A stretch of 64,000 nt of DNA from Thermogemmatispora tikiterensis (GCF_003268475.1 NZ_MCIF01000002.1:3253236-3317235); one strand, 5' to 3'; counted from the first letter of the stretch, positions 25,691 through 35,575 are shown. Notes: generated by a model not told the origin, from the letters alone. Numbers and translations are program-made.

Positions 25691-28600
25691 ATGGCGTCCG
25701 GTCTTCTGACAAAAGAATCCCCTAAATTCAGCGAGCTACAATTTCGCAACCGTGTGGCGCGTTATCGGCGCTGGCTAGAGGGCAACGTCAGCCCCAGCGC
25801 GACGCGCAGCAACAGTCGCGAGCTTGCCGAATACCAGCGTGCGGCCTGCCGTCCGATCCTGATTCATGGCAAGGAGGTGACCGTCTTCGCACCATTCCAC
25901 CCAGAGCGCGCCGCCCTGCACACCTTCAGCCGGGCGCAGCTCGCGATACTGGGCGGCCTCTTGCTGCTTTGGGGCGGTGCCCTGGTTTGGAAAGGGCCAA
26001 CGCTGCTCGTTGTGGCCTCGACCCTGATCACGCTGCTCTATGTGGCCCATCTGCTGCTGCAGTTTGCCATTGTGGGGACACATCTGCTGGCTCCCGCCGA
26101 GGCCAGCGGCGATGAGGGGATCGACGAGCATCTGATCAGCGCTCTCAACAATGCCGACTGGCCTCACTACACCATCCTGTGCCCGCTCTACCGCGAGGCC
26201 GCCGTGGTTGGCCAGATGGTGAGCGCACTGCGTGCCCTGGACTACCCCCGCGATCGTTTGGAGATCTTGCTGCTGACAGAGGAAGACGACCTGGAGACGC
26301 GCGCCGCTCTCAAGCAGCTGGCTCTCCCCGCTCACTTCCGGGTGCTTGTCGTGCCACGCGGCTATCCCCGTACCAAGGCCCGCGCCTGTAACTACGGACT
26401 GCTCCACGCTCGGGGCGACTACCTGGTCATCTACGATGCCGAGGATATCCCCGATCCTTTGCAGCTGAAAAAAGCTGTGCTGACCTTCGCTCAGCACGAC
26501 CATTCGCTAGCCTGTGTGCAGGCACGTCTGAATTGCTATAATCCTTCACAAAATCTCCTGACTCGCCTCTTTACCGCTGAGTATTCCCTCTGGTTTGATC
26601 TGGTGCTGCCGGGCCTGCAACGGCTCGGTCTCCCGTTGCCGCTCGGTGGCACCTCAAACCATTTCCGCGTCTCGGTGCTGCGCGCCGTCGGCGGCTGGGA
26701 CGCCTTCAATGTTACCGAGGACTGCGATCTCGGCCTGCGCCTCTTTCAGCATGGCTTCAAGACGGTGATTCTCGATTCGACGACCTATGAGGAGGCGAAT
26801 TCTCGCCTTAGCAACTGGCTGCGCCAACGCTCGCGCTGGATTAAAGGCTATATGCAGACCTACCTGGTCTATATGCGCCATCCCCTGGTCTACTGGCGCG
26901 AGCGGCGCCTGCGTGAACTCTGCAGTGTGCAACTGGTGATTGGCGCCAGCGCCGCCAGCCTGCTCGTGAACCCTCTCGTCTGGGCGCTCTCCCTTTTCTA
27001 TGTCTGCACTGCTGGTCGCTACCAGGCTTTCTACCATCTGCTCTTCCCTGGCCCCATTCTCTACATGGGCGCCTTCTGTCTGATCTTCGGCAACTTTTTC
27101 CACCTCTACCTCAACCTGCTGGCGCTGCTGCATCGCCGCTATTATGCGCTGGTGCCCTGGGCCTTACTGATGCCCTGCTGCTGGTTGCTGGACAGCCTGG
27201 CCGCTTATCTGGCCCTCGCCGAGCTGCTGATCCGGCCTCACTACTGGCAGAAGACACTCCACGGCTTCCATCTGCTCAAGCAGCAGCAACCTGTCAACCA
27301 GTTCAGTGCCACCGTGGTTCCCGCGACTCCTCAGCGTGGGCCGAGCGAGATCGAGATCGGCCTGACCCCCATCCGCCTGGGCGGCCATACTCCCTTCAAG
27401 CCGCTGCGCCTGGTCTTGACACCAGAGACGAGTATCCGTCCCTTACCACGCATTCGCCGCTCGCGTCCCCATGACCTGGGAGCACTGGTGACCTTCCTCT
27501 GCGCTTGCCTGAGCAGCATCTCGGCCTGCCTCTACTTCTTTCTGCATCAGGAGATTCTGCTCTACGGCGATGCCTACGCCCATCTACGCATTGCTCGCAG
27601 CGTCTTCGATAGCGCTACGCCCGGCCTGGCCCAGCTCGGCGGCGTCTGGCTGCCACTGCCTCACGTACTGATGTTGCCCTTCGTCTGGAATGACTTCCTC
27701 TGGCACTCTGGGCTGGCTGGCAGCTTCGTCTCGATGCTCTGCTATATCATCGCTGCCCTCTACCTCTACCGCGGTGGTCTGCGCCTGACTCGCGATCGCT
27801 GGGCCGCTTTCCTCTGTTCCCTGGTCTTCATGCTCAATCCCAATATCCTCTACCTGCAGTCGACACCGCTGACCGAGCTGACCCTGATTTGCATGATGAC
27901 GGTGGCCGGCTACTACTTCTTGAGCTGGGCTCAGGAGAATCGCCCGCGCTACCTGGTTCTGGCGGCGGCCAGCACCTTCCTGGCAACGCTCTCCCGCTAC
28001 GAAGGCTGGTCTTTCTTCGTTTGCTTGCTTCTCCTGGTCAGCCTGACCAGCCTGCTCAAGCGGCGCTCCTTCGCCGAGATCTGCGCCAATACCCTCGTTT
28101 TCGCCCTCCTGGGAGGCTTCGGCATCGCGCTCTGGCTGGCCTGGAACCGCATCATCTTCGGCGACACTTTCTTTTTCTTGCACGGCCCTTTTTCCTCTGA
28201 GATGTTGCTCTCCAGCTTTGCCCGGGCTGGCCGCTTCTATACCTATCACAACGTCAGCCTCTCGTTACTGACCTACATACTGCTCTCAGTGAAAACCTTC
28301 GGGCCATTCTTACTCTTTCTCTCGTTGCTGTCCTTCATCTTCTTTCTGCTCAGTCACCGGCTGAGGCCGGAGACCCTGGCCCTGATTGCCTTCATGGCCC
28401 CGCTCGGCTTCTATGTGCTCTCGATCTACAGTGGGCAGGCACTGATCCTGCTACCGGAGATCGGGCCGGGCCATGATCCCGGGCGCCTCTACAACGATCG
28501 GCACGGCGCAGCGGTCGTGGTGCCGGCGGCCCTGCTGCTGGCCACTCTGATGAGCAGTGGGCTGCGCCTGTTGCGGGGAAGGCTCCATCTCCTGGGGCGC

Positions 28601-29083
28601 CTGGCCTGTGCCGGAGCGATCTGCGGTCAGGCCTGCTTCATTGCTGCGACCGGCATTGTGACCCTGCAGGATGGCCTCTACGGGAACTCCTGCACCGGCA
28701 CCCACCCGGTCAGCATCTACCTGGCCAGACACTACAACGGCGGCCTGATCTTAGAGGACGTCTCTCCCACCAATTTCGACGTTTCGGAGGCCGGCATCAA
28801 CTTCCGTAGTGTGATCTACGATGGCTCGGGCCGGCTCTGGCAGCAGGCCCTGCGCAATCCCGCAGCCAGCGTCGACTGGATCGTCCTCAATCCACGGCTC
28901 CCGGGCGATCGCGTGGCGCGAGCGCTGCCGCCGGGCAGTCCCCTGCTGCGTCAGTTCACGCTGGTGCTGATCGATTCCCGCAGCGGTATGCATCTCTACC
29001 ATCATCGCGGGCGCCCGCCGCTGCCAGATCGCCCGATTCCACCGGAACTCTTAACCGCTCATCGCCTCTGTCCAAACGACTAA
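25691..29083 (+). CDS. Two-domain membrane glycosyltransferase: GT-A (family 2) fused to GT-C
   Basis: An 1130-residue membrane protein. The N-terminal half is a processive-type GT2 domain between transmembrane helices, with YTILCPLYREAAVVGQMV (about 157-174), VIYDAEDIPDPLQL with the DxD-like site (about 250-263), NVTEDCDLGLRLFQHGF (about 341-357) and the QRSRW motif (about 378-382). After a linker, the C-terminal ~540 residues form a GT39/ArnT-like multi-helix GT-C domain beginning ILLYGDAYAHLRIARSV (about 624-640), with the acidic loop motif and GGVWLPLPH. GT-C enzymes take sugars from polyprenyl phosphates, so one half could make what the other half uses. GTGGAGGAGAGGA precedes the ATG. 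Product is probably an envelope glycan or glycoprotein. Confidence 0.85.
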   Translation: MASGLLTKESPKFSELQFRNRVARYRRWLEGNVSPSATRSNSRELAEYQRAACRPILIHGKEVTVFAPFHPERAALHTFSRAQLAILGGLLLLWGGALVWKGPTLLVVASTLITLLYVAHLLLQFAIVGTHLLAPAEASGDEGIDEHLISALNNADWPHYTILCPLYREAAVVGQMVSALRALDYPRDRLEILLLTEEDDLETRAALKQLALPAHFRVLVVPRGYPRTKARACNYGLLHARGDYLVIYDAEDIPDPLQLKKAVLTFAQHDHSLACVQARLNCYNPSQNLLTRLFTAEYSLWFDLVLPGLQRLGLPLPLGGTSNHFRVSVLRAVGGWDAFNVTEDCDLGLRLFQHGFKTVILDSTTYEEANSRLSNWLRQRSRWIKGYMQTYLVYMRHPLVYWRERRLRELCSVQLVIGASAASLLVNPLVWALSLFYVCTAGRYQAFYHLLFPGPILYMGAFCLIFGNFFHLYLNLLALLHRRYYALVPWALLMPCCWLLDSLAAYLALAELLIRPHYWQKTLHGFHLLKQQQPVNQFSATVVPATPQRGPSEIEIGLTPIRLGGHTPFKPLRLVLTPETSIRPLPRIRRSRPHDLGALVTFLCACLSSISACLYFFLHQEILLYGDAYAHLRIARSVFDSATPGLAQLGGVWLPLPHVLMLPFVWNDFLWHSGLAGSFVSMLCYIIAALYLYRGGLRLTRDRWAAFLCSLVFMLNPNILYLQSTPLTELTLICMMTVAGYYFLSWAQENRPRYLVLAAASTFLATLSRYEGWSFFVCLLLLVSLTSLLKRRSFAEICANTLVFALLGGFGIALWLAWNRIIFGDTFFFLHGPFSSEMLLSSFARAGRFYTYHNVSLSLLTYILLSVKTFGPFLLFLSLLSFIFFLLSHRLRPETLALIAFMAPLGFYVLSIYSGQALILLPEIGPGHDPGRLYNDRHGAAVVVPAALLLATLMSSGLRLLRGRLHLLGRLACAGAICGQACFIAATGIVTLQDGLYGNSCTGTHPVSIYLARHYNGGLILEDVSPTNFDVSEAGINFRSVIYDGSGRLWQQALRNPAASVDWIVLNPRLPGDRVARALPPGSPLLRQFTLVLIDSRSGMHLYHHRGRPPLPDRPIPPELLTAHRLCPND

Positions 29084-29118
29084 GGTCTCAGTGCTCGTCT
29101 GCTCGTTCGTGTGCTCAC

Positions 29119-29859
29119 TCATTCGTCGGGCAGGACAAAGGTCATGAGGTCGCGCCCGACGATGATGGTGCCGCGATAGCCTTCGGCGCGCGCCCGCTCC
29201 TGCAGGCGGACCACGTCAAGCTCGCGGTAGAGATGCGAGCAGACGAGCGTCCTGACCTGGGTAGCAGCGGCCAGCTGGATGATCTCGTCATCGCTGAGAT
29301 GGCCAGAGTCGATGATGGCCAGGTCCACGCCCTGCAGAAAGAGGCGCTCTTGCTCATGAAAGGAGGAGTCGCCGGTAATGGCGTAGCGCTGCCCCTGCCA
29401 GCTGAAACGCAGGCCGTGGTTGCCCGCAGGCGGTAGTTCGATGAAATCAAAGAGGTAAGGTCCGATCTGAAATGCATCTTCTGTAATTTCGTGGACCAGA
29501 ATCTGATAATGGGGCTGACGGAAGCTGTGTGGACTGAAGAGGCGCATCAGTCCATCGATCAGGCGCTGCAGTCCGGGCGGCCCGTAGAGGTGGAGGTCAT
29601 ATTTACGTGGCTGCCGCCGCGACCAGGCGCCCGCATGCAGCAAGGGAATGAGATCGGAGACGTGATCGGGATGAAAGTGCGAGATGACGATATGTTCCAG
29701 GGCGTTGGGATTGAGGCCAACTTCAGTAAGACGCTGGCTGATGCCGCGCCCGCAATCGAAGAGGATGGGCAGCCCGGCCAGCTGCAGGAGAACACTGGAG
29801 GCGCGACGCTCCAGCTCGATTTGACAGGTGCCCGTACCAAGCAGCATGAGATAGCTCAT
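29119..29859 (-). CDS. MBL-fold metallo-hydrolase (RNase Z/PhnP-like)
   Basis: A 246-residue metallo-beta-lactamase-fold hydrolase. The zinc motif SHFHPDHVSDL (about 60-70), the Asp of AITGDSSFHE (about 163-172) and the final His in VCSHLY (about 208-213) complete a two-metal site. The start LGTGTCQIELERRASS is typical of the RNase Z/arylsulfatase-like subgroup. It lacks the exosite arm of true tRNase Z, so substrate is unknown. The ATG at 29859 has GGGAT about nine bases upstream; it is transcribed divergently from the kinase gene, with only 86 bases between starts. Confidence 0.85.
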   Translation of the reverse strand: MSYLMLLGTGTCQIELERRASSVLLQLAGLPILFDCGRGISQRLTEVGLNPNALEHIVISHFHPDHVSDLIPLLHAGAWSRRQPRKYDLHLYGPPGLQRLIDGLMRLFSPHSFRQPHYQILVHEITEDAFQIGPYLFDFIELPPAGNHGLRFSWQGQRYAITGDSSFHEQERLFLQGVDLAIIDSGHLSDDEIIQLAAATQVRTLVCSHLYRELDVVRLQERARAEGYRGTIIVGRDLMTFVLPDE

Positions 29860-29945
29860 CGTTTGTCATCCCTCTTCTTGACAGACGAACGTTCTAGATG
29901 CTACCATGCAGGCAGATCATCGGTAGCATACAGGACCAGCACGTC

Positions 29946-31955
29946 ATGCAGGGTTCCTTTCTTCTTTATTGTGACATCTGTGGAGCAGCGAATCGTCCCC
30001 AGGCCCGTTTCTGCTTCGCCTGTGGCCGTCCGCTGCAGAATGGCGCGCCTCCCTCGTTAGTGGCCGACCAGGCCCAGACAGCGAGCCAGACGATCTCGGC
30101 CCCAACCTCGCCAACCACTACCGGCCTGCTTCCGTCCAACGCCTTGCTTCGGGGACGCTACCAGATCACGGCCCAGGTCGGGAAAGGAGGCTTCGGCGCC
30201 GTCTATCGCGCAACAGACCTGATGCTGGCCAGACGGACGCTGGCCATTAAAGAGATGAGCCAACAGTCCTTGAGTAGCAAGGAGCTGCAGGAGGCCACGG
30301 CGGCCTTTCAGCAAGAGGCCCTCTTGCTGGCCGGCTTGATTCATCCGAATCTGCCACGTATTTACGACCACTTCTCTGAAAACGGGCGCTGGTACCTGGT
30401 GATGGACTTTATCGAAGGGGAAACGCTGGAGGAGCGCCTGAGCCACACCCCCAATGGGCGACTGCCCCTTGACGAGGTTCTGCGCCTTGGTCTGCAGCTC
30501 TGCGATGTGCTCGGCTACCTGCATAGCCACCAGCCGCCCATCATCTTCCGCGACCTCAAGCCGGCAAACATCATGCTCACGAGGGACGGCCATCTGTATT
30601 TGATCGACTTCGGCATCGCGCGCCCCTTCAAGCCCGGCCAGAGCAAAGATACAACGGCCCTCGGTTCTGCTGGCTATGCCGCCCCCGAGCAGTACGGTCG
30701 TGCGCAGTCGACACCGCAAACGGACATCTACGCCCTTGGGGCCACGCTCCATCAGCTGATCACCGGTCAGGACCCCTCGCTCTCTCCTTTTACCTTTGCT
30801 CCTTTTCTCCAGCAAGACGCCGACCATCGTCGGCTAGAGGCACTGGTGATGCGCATGGTGCAGACCGAGGCCAGCCGCCGCCCGGGTAGCATCCAGGAGG
30901 TCAAAGCCGAACTCGAAAGCCTGCTCACCCAGCACCTGACTGTCTCAGGACGCCCGAGCGCCAGCCAGTACCGGCCCGCACCAGCCTCAGCGAGTACGGC
31001 GGCTCCCGTCGTCGCCCCTCCCACGGCGCCCCTGATCACGCGCTGCCTCTACACAGGTCATCATCGGAACACCAGCATCTACGCCCTCGCCTGGTTCCCC
31101 GACGGGCACCTTCTGGCCTCCGGTGGGGCCGATGGCAGCATCCAGATCTGGGAAGCGCTCAGCGGGCACTTGCTGCGGCGCTGCGATGGGCATCGAGGAT
31201 CAGTCTACGGCCTGGCCTGGTCCCCCGACGGCCAGCGCCTCGCCTCAGCGGGACGCGATGGCACGGTGCGCCTCTGGAACCCGAGTACAGGCGATGAACT
31301 CACAAGCTACCAGGGCCACACCTCCTACGTCTACAGTGTGGCCTGGGCGCCCGACGGCCAGTTTCTGGCCTCGGCCAGCCAAGACGGGACGGTCCATGTC
31401 TGGGCCGCAGCCAGCCCCTGGGAGAGCAGCCGCTATCGCGGCCATTGGCGCAGCGTCAAAGCGGTGGCCTGGTCCCCCGATGGTCAGCGCCTCGCCTCGG
31501 GCGGCGGCGATAGCCTCCTGCGCATCTGGCCACGTCCTACTAACCGGGGACGCAGCTTCCTGACCTCCTGGCTCCTCTCACGAAAAGAGATCCGCTGCTA
31601 CGGCCAGCAGCAGCGCATCAACACCATTGCCTGGTCGCGCGACGGACGCTACGTCGCCGCAGGGAAGACCGGCGGCAGCGTCGAGATTTGGGAGAGCCAG
31701 CACGGCAGGCAGCAGATCACCTATCGCCGGCATAAGAGGGCAGTCTACGCCCTCAGCTGGCGCCCCCGAGGTTCCTTGCTGGCCTCCGGCGGACGCGATG
31801 GTCAGGTCCATTGCTGGCAGGCCATAGACGGGCGGCAGCTCTTCGCCTACAACAGCCAGCAAGGCTTTATTTACTCCCTCGCCTGGTCACCTGATGGGCG
31901 CTACCTTGCCTGCGGCGGCCAGGATGGAAGCGTCTACGTCTGGGAGATCAACTAA
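29946..31955 (+). CDS. Zinc-ribbon Ser/Thr protein kinase with C-terminal WD40 propeller
   Basis: A 669-residue Hanks-type kinase. A four-cysteine zinc ribbon (C9, C12, C23, C26) opens the protein, followed by the kinase domain (about 62-320): VGKGGFGAVYRA (P-loop), LAIKEMSQ (catalytic Lys), FRDLKPANIML (catalytic loop, Phe replacing His of HRD), LIDFGIARPF (DFG) and YAAPEQYG. A short linker leads to seven WD40 repeats (about 375-669), each with an AWSPDG-like turn, enough for one complete beta-propeller. There is no transmembrane helix, unlike PknB. The ATG at 29946 is preferred over ATG 29898, as AGGA lies about 11 bases upstream and the zinc ribbon begins at once. Confidence 0.9.
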   Translation: MQGSFLLYCDICGAANRPQARFCFACGRPLQNGAPPSLVADQAQTASQTISAPTSPTTTGLLPSNALLRGRYQITAQVGKGGFGAVYRATDLMLARRTLAIKEMSQQSLSSKELQEATAAFQQEALLLAGLIHPNLPRIYDHFSENGRWYLVMDFIEGETLEERLSHTPNGRLPLDEVLRLGLQLCDVLGYLHSHQPPIIFRDLKPANIMLTRDGHLYLIDFGIARPFKPGQSKDTTALGSAGYAAPEQYGRAQSTPQTDIYALGATLHQLITGQDPSLSPFTFAPFLQQDADHRRLEALVMRMVQTEASRRPGSIQEVKAELESLLTQHLTVSGRPSASQYRPAPASASTAAPVVAPPTAPLITRCLYTGHHRNTSIYALAWFPDGHLLASGGADGSIQIWEALSGHLLRRCDGHRGSVYGLAWSPDGQRLASAGRDGTVRLWNPSTGDELTSYQGHTSYVYSVAWAPDGQFLASASQDGTVHVWAAASPWESSRYRGHWRSVKAVAWSPDGQRLASGGGDSLLRIWPRPTNRGRSFLTSWLLSRKEIRCYGQQQRINTIAWSRDGRYVAAGKTGGSVEIWESQHGRQQITYRRHKRAVYALSWRPRGSLLASGGRDGQVHCWQAIDGRQLFAYNSQQGFIYSLAWSPDGRYLACGGQDGSVYVWEIN

Positions 31956-32094
31956 GGGTGCAACGGGCTGGATCAGCTCCCCATCAGCCTGGCAAGGGCG
32001 AGGACTGGGCCAGCAGAAGCCCAATCAATGGCTGGTTCAAAGGCAGGAGAGGGAGACTCGCAGCAGGCTTGCGGTACGGTGGGCGCGAGGCGAG

Positions 32095-32697
32095 TTAATC
32101 CCCAACGGTCGCCCCAACCACAAAGGCATCGACGCGCGAGGCTTTGCCCCGCCAGTAGGGCACCTTGAACTTGTGTCCGCCGCTCAAGATGGTCACGTCG
32201 CGCATATGGATATAGTGGTAGACAATCGGTAAGCCCTCTGGCCCATACTCCGGCTGATCGGGCGGCGGCACCAGCGCCGTATAGTACTTGCGCAGGGCAT
32301 CGGCAGTATCGGGATCGTGCTCGCGGTGCGTCTCCTCATTGAGATCAATGTAGAACTGGGCATAGTGGGCAGTGCTCACCATCACCCCGAAAATGAGCAG
32401 CCCATGCATCTGCAGCATCATCTCGATCTCTAGATCATGCTGCTCCACCAGCTGAATCCACATCTGCAACGCCACATCCTGCTCTCCGTACTCCCTCAAC
32501 CAGAGTTGACGACGCTCCATGCGCGTCAGAGGGCGAAAACCGCTCTCCAGCGCCTCGTTGAGTTCCTGCTCAGCATCGGAGGATGATGAAGAGGAGGAGG
32601 AGGCGGCAGAAGCATTGGCGTTGTTCGTGTGAGCGGCTGATGACTGAGGCTGCTGCGGACCCTTCTTGCTCGCTTCCTGCCCGGATTCGCTACTCAT
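32095..32697 (-). CDS. Conserved-looking hypothetical protein with Ser-rich N-terminus
   Basis: Not recognised. The 200-residue protein has a disordered polar first third (Gln/Asn/Ser, including a run of eight serines) and a compact second part. That part has a predicted helical region around MERRQLWLREYGEQDVALQM (about 61-80), a histidine/methionine-rich helix (EQHDLEIEMMLQMHGLLIFG), and an aromatic end (YHYIHMRDVTILSGGHKFKV). No signal peptide or cysteine motif. The ATG at 32697 has GGAGG (32713-32709 on the minus strand) 11 bases upstream; a GTG at 32715 would swallow that site. A 12-base palindrome lies just upstream. Confidence 0.65.
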   Translation of the reverse strand: MSSESGQEASKKGPQQPQSSAAHTNNANASAASSSSSSSSDAEQELNEALESGFRPLTRMERRQLWLREYGEQDVALQMWIQLVEQHDLEIEMMLQMHGLLIFGVMVSTAHYAQFYIDLNEETHREHDPDTADALRKYYTALVPPPDQPEYGPEGLPIVYHYIHMRDVTILSGGHKFKVPYWRGKASRVDAFVVGATVGD

Positions 32698-32723
32698 AGA
32701 AACAGAAACCTCCACAATAAGCC

Positions 32724-32735
32724 ATGTTGCAACAT
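32724..32735. promoter_or_regulatory. 12-base palindrome upstream of hypothetical gene
   Basis: ATGTTGCAACAT is a perfect palindrome about 11 bases upstream of the GGAGG site of the 32697 start. Its size and place suit a dimeric regulator's operator; no matching promoter boxes could be fixed. Confidence 0.35.
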
Positions 32736-32825
32736 CCAGTATCTTACTCTGCTCTTTTTATGATATCACGCTATGCGGGGAAAGGCTGCTGCCAAAGGGG
32801 AGCCAGGGGAAAGAAGACAGAGTAT

Positions 32826-32857
32826 GGCGCCGCCTCCTTAATGAGGAGAGCGGCGCC
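32826..32857 (-). terminator. Strong hairpin downstream of the PBP gene
   Basis: GGCGCCGC-CTCCT (32826-32838) pairs with AGGAG-A-GCGGCGCC (32844-32857): 13 base pairs with one bulged A and a five-base loop. On the minus strand it lies about 80 bases past the PBP stop and is followed by a weakly U/C-rich stretch (TCTGTCTTCTTTC about ten bases on). Confidence 0.5.
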
Positions 32858-32935
32858 GCCTGGCTGCGCGTTTCAGACAGGAGAAGCCTTCGTCAGCGAC
32901 GAGGAGATGGAGGTCGCGCCCGCGCCCGCTTGCGC

Positions 32936-35317
32936 TCAGGAGGTCGTGGGCAGCGTGCCATCGATAAACCAATCACTCACCGTTGGCTCGCCTGGACGAG
33001 GCAAGAGACCAGTGAGAGCGGAGACCGTACCCAGATGGACATCGTCCGGGCGGATAAAGTCCTCAGCCGGATAATGGTAGCGCTGCGAAGCATACTCCAT
33101 CACATCATGCCAGATGGGACCGGCTCCCGTGATACCGATCACATTATCCATGGCACTATTATCGCTATTGCCGGCCCAAACCCCAACCGCCAGATAGGGG
33201 GTATAACCGACGGTCCAGTTATCGCGGAAGGTCTGGGTCGTACCAGTTTTGGCGGCAGCCGGGCGATCAGCCAACTCCAGCGGATTGCCCGGACCAAATT
33301 CGTGATAGCGCGAAGCCTTATCCGAGAGGATGCTGCTAATCAGGAAGGAGACATCCGCCCCCAGAGCGCGCACCCCATGTGGATGGGCAGCATCGTAGCG
33401 ATACAGGGGGTGACCCAGGCTATCGGTAATCTCCAGGATGGAGACCGGCGGGACTCTCACTCCTTGATTGGCAAAGGTGGCATAGGCGCCGGTCAGTTCC
33501 AGCAGAGAGACCTCCGCCGTGCCCAGGGCGATTGAGGGAAAGAAGCACTGTTCTGGTGTCGCCTGCGGCGCATTGTAGTTCTTGCGACAGGCCTGCAGGT
33601 CGGCGGTATCGATGGAGGTAATTCCCAGACGCTTGGCCATATTGAGGACATTGTTGAAGCCGACGTACTCGACCGTCGTCACCGCCGGAATGTTAAACGA
33701 GTTCGCAATGGCGTTGCGAATCGTCATCGGAAAGGTCGTATGGAATTTCTGATCGTAGTTATTCGGCGTATAGTAGCCGGAAGGTGAATTTGCATCCTTC
33801 GTCGGATAAATCGTGAGGTGGTCCGGGACAATCATCGCCGGATACCAGCCCATCTCGAAGGCCGCAGCATAGACGATGGGCTTAAAGGCCGAGCCGGGCT
33901 GGCGCAGGGCGAGCGCCGAATTATACTGACCCTGCACTTTGGGACTCTGATTATTGAAATCGGCGCTGCCATCCATCGCCAGAATCTCGCCTGTCGTTGG
34001 ACTCATCACCACTACTGCTGCATTATTCACATTGTTCGTTTTGTACAGCGGCCCCTCATACTGCCCCAGGTAGGAGTCGTACTGCACGGTGTAGAGGCGA
34101 TCGTGAACGATCTGCTCGACCTTCTTCTCCAGCGTCAGATCGAGGGTAGTATAGACGTTATACCCTCCATCGAGCAAATTCTGACTGCCAAGCAGAGAAG
34201 TCAGCTGGTCGATGACGTACTGGACAAAGTGGGGGGCCTGAATATGGTGGGTCTCGCTGTAGGGCTTAAAGACAAACTTCTGGCTCTCGGCCTCGGCGGC
34301 AGCGGCCTGCTGAGGGGTAATCATGCCTAGCTCGACCATTGACTGCAGGACTACCTGCTGGCGCGCCAGGGCCGCTGGCTTATTGACCGTCGGATCATAA
34401 TAGGAAGGACTTTGCGGCAGACCGGCCAGCAGCGAGGCCTGAGCCAGATCGAGCTGGGCCACCGCTGGCTTGCAGCGCGTGGCCGTACACTTAGGCTGCA
34501 GATTGAAGTAGTTCTCAGCCGCGGCCTCGGCACCATAGTTCAGGTCGCCGTAGTAGACCGTGTTGAGATACATCTCCATGATCTTCCACTTCGGATACTG
34601 CTGCGTCAGACCATAGGCCAGCACGGCCTCCTCGGCTTTCACGCCCAGCGTTCGAGGCTGATTGCTGAACAGCTCGTTCTTAATGAGCTGCTGCGTAATC
34701 GTGCTGCCGCCCTGAACAACGCTCTGGCTCTGGAGATTCGAGAAGACAGCGCGCAGAATGCCCTGCAGATCGACACCCGAGTTCTCCCAGAAGGTATGGT
34801 CCTCCGCGGCCACCGTGGCATTGATCAAGAGCGGGGAGATATCGGTATAACTGACATAAGTGCGGCGACCATGATCGGCACTATGATCAAACAGCTCATA
34901 GAGCAGGTTGCCATTGCGATCGTAGATGCGCGTCGTCTGGAAGAGCGCATTATTATTGGCAATATTGCGCAGCAAGGGCAGCTGCGCCTCATAATAGGCG
35001 TAAACGGCTCCAGCGCTACTCGAAAAGAGGGCGAGACCGAGCAGCGTGGCCACCAGGAGCATTACTGCCCAGCGCGGCGTGCGGCGCGGATAGAAACGCC
35101 TGCGCCAGCGCTTGCGCAGAAGAATGCGATTGGCGCGCCAGCGACGTAGCGGAGGCATTCCATTCCCCCCGTCCGTAGTGGGTAACGGAGCCAGGACAGG
35201 TGGCTGCCCGCTGGCTCCAGGAAGGTGACGAGCTGGCAGATGCAGCCCCGGGACCCTGGGGCTGAGCGATCCACCACGCTCGGGTCCCCCCGCGGCTTGA
35301 CTCTCGTGGTAATCCAT
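32936..35317 (-). CDS. Class A penicillin-binding protein (bifunctional transglycosylase/transpeptidase)
   Basis: Polymerises and cross-links peptidoglycan. The 793-residue protein has a Pro-rich cytoplasmic N-terminus, one transmembrane helix (about 85-105), a GT51 transglycosylase domain with catalytic Glu in AAEDHTFWENSGVD and GGSTITQQLIKN, and a penicillin-binding domain with SxxK (RQPGSAFKP), SxN (NSFN) and KTG (AKTGTTQTFRDNW). This is the PBP1a layout. ATG 35317 follows GAGAGGAAGG; a TTG nine codons upstream lacks support. It is transcribed away from the glycine-zipper membrane protein gene. Confidence 0.93.
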   Translation of the reverse strand: MDYHESQAAGGPERGGSLSPRVPGLHLPARHLPGASGQPPVLAPLPTTDGGNGMPPLRRWRANRILLRKRWRRRFYPRRTPRWAVMLLVATLLGLALFSSSAGAVYAYYEAQLPLLRNIANNNALFQTTRIYDRNGNLLYELFDHSADHGRRTYVSYTDISPLLINATVAAEDHTFWENSGVDLQGILRAVFSNLQSQSVVQGGSTITQQLIKNELFSNQPRTLGVKAEEAVLAYGLTQQYPKWKIMEMYLNTVYYGDLNYGAEAAAENYFNLQPKCTATRCKPAVAQLDLAQASLLAGLPQSPSYYDPTVNKPAALARQQVVLQSMVELGMITPQQAAAAEAESQKFVFKPYSETHHIQAPHFVQYVIDQLTSLLGSQNLLDGGYNVYTTLDLTLEKKVEQIVHDRLYTVQYDSYLGQYEGPLYKTNNVNNAAVVVMSPTTGEILAMDGSADFNNQSPKVQGQYNSALALRQPGSAFKPIVYAAAFEMGWYPAMIVPDHLTIYPTKDANSPSGYYTPNNYDQKFHTTFPMTIRNAIANSFNIPAVTTVEYVGFNNVLNMAKRLGITSIDTADLQACRKNYNAPQATPEQCFFPSIALGTAEVSLLELTGAYATFANQGVRVPPVSILEITDSLGHPLYRYDAAHPHGVRALGADVSFLISSILSDKASRYHEFGPGNPLELADRPAAAKTGTTQTFRDNWTVGYTPYLAVGVWAGNSDNSAMDNVIGITGAGPIWHDVMEYASQRYHYPAEDFIRPDDVHLGTVSALTGLLPRPGEPTVSDWFIDGTLPTTS

Positions 35318-35416
35318 TGCTCCCTTCCTCTCCTCGGCTTGCAAGCAGATCGGATGGTGGCGAATGCACCAATGCCCTCTTCCATTTAGAGAACGATCGA
35401 TGTGTTTTCACGTATC

Positions 35417-35445
35417 ATCATAGGTAATTCGAGACCACTCTGCAA
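35417..35445 (-). promoter_or_regulatory. Promoter for the PBP gene
   Basis: Minus strand TTGCAG (35445-35440), 17-base spacer, TATGAT (35422-35417), about 100 bases before ATG 35317. Confidence 0.5.
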
Positions 35446-35575
35446 CCCCGGTAGCCCCTTTGCGTATCCTATGGTAATAGATCGTTCCCTGGAGGGGCTT
35501 TGTATCAGCGTGGTCAGCGTCAGGGAAAAAGGGGCCAGTACCAGCAGCAAGTGAGGGCAACAAGGAGCGAGATCT

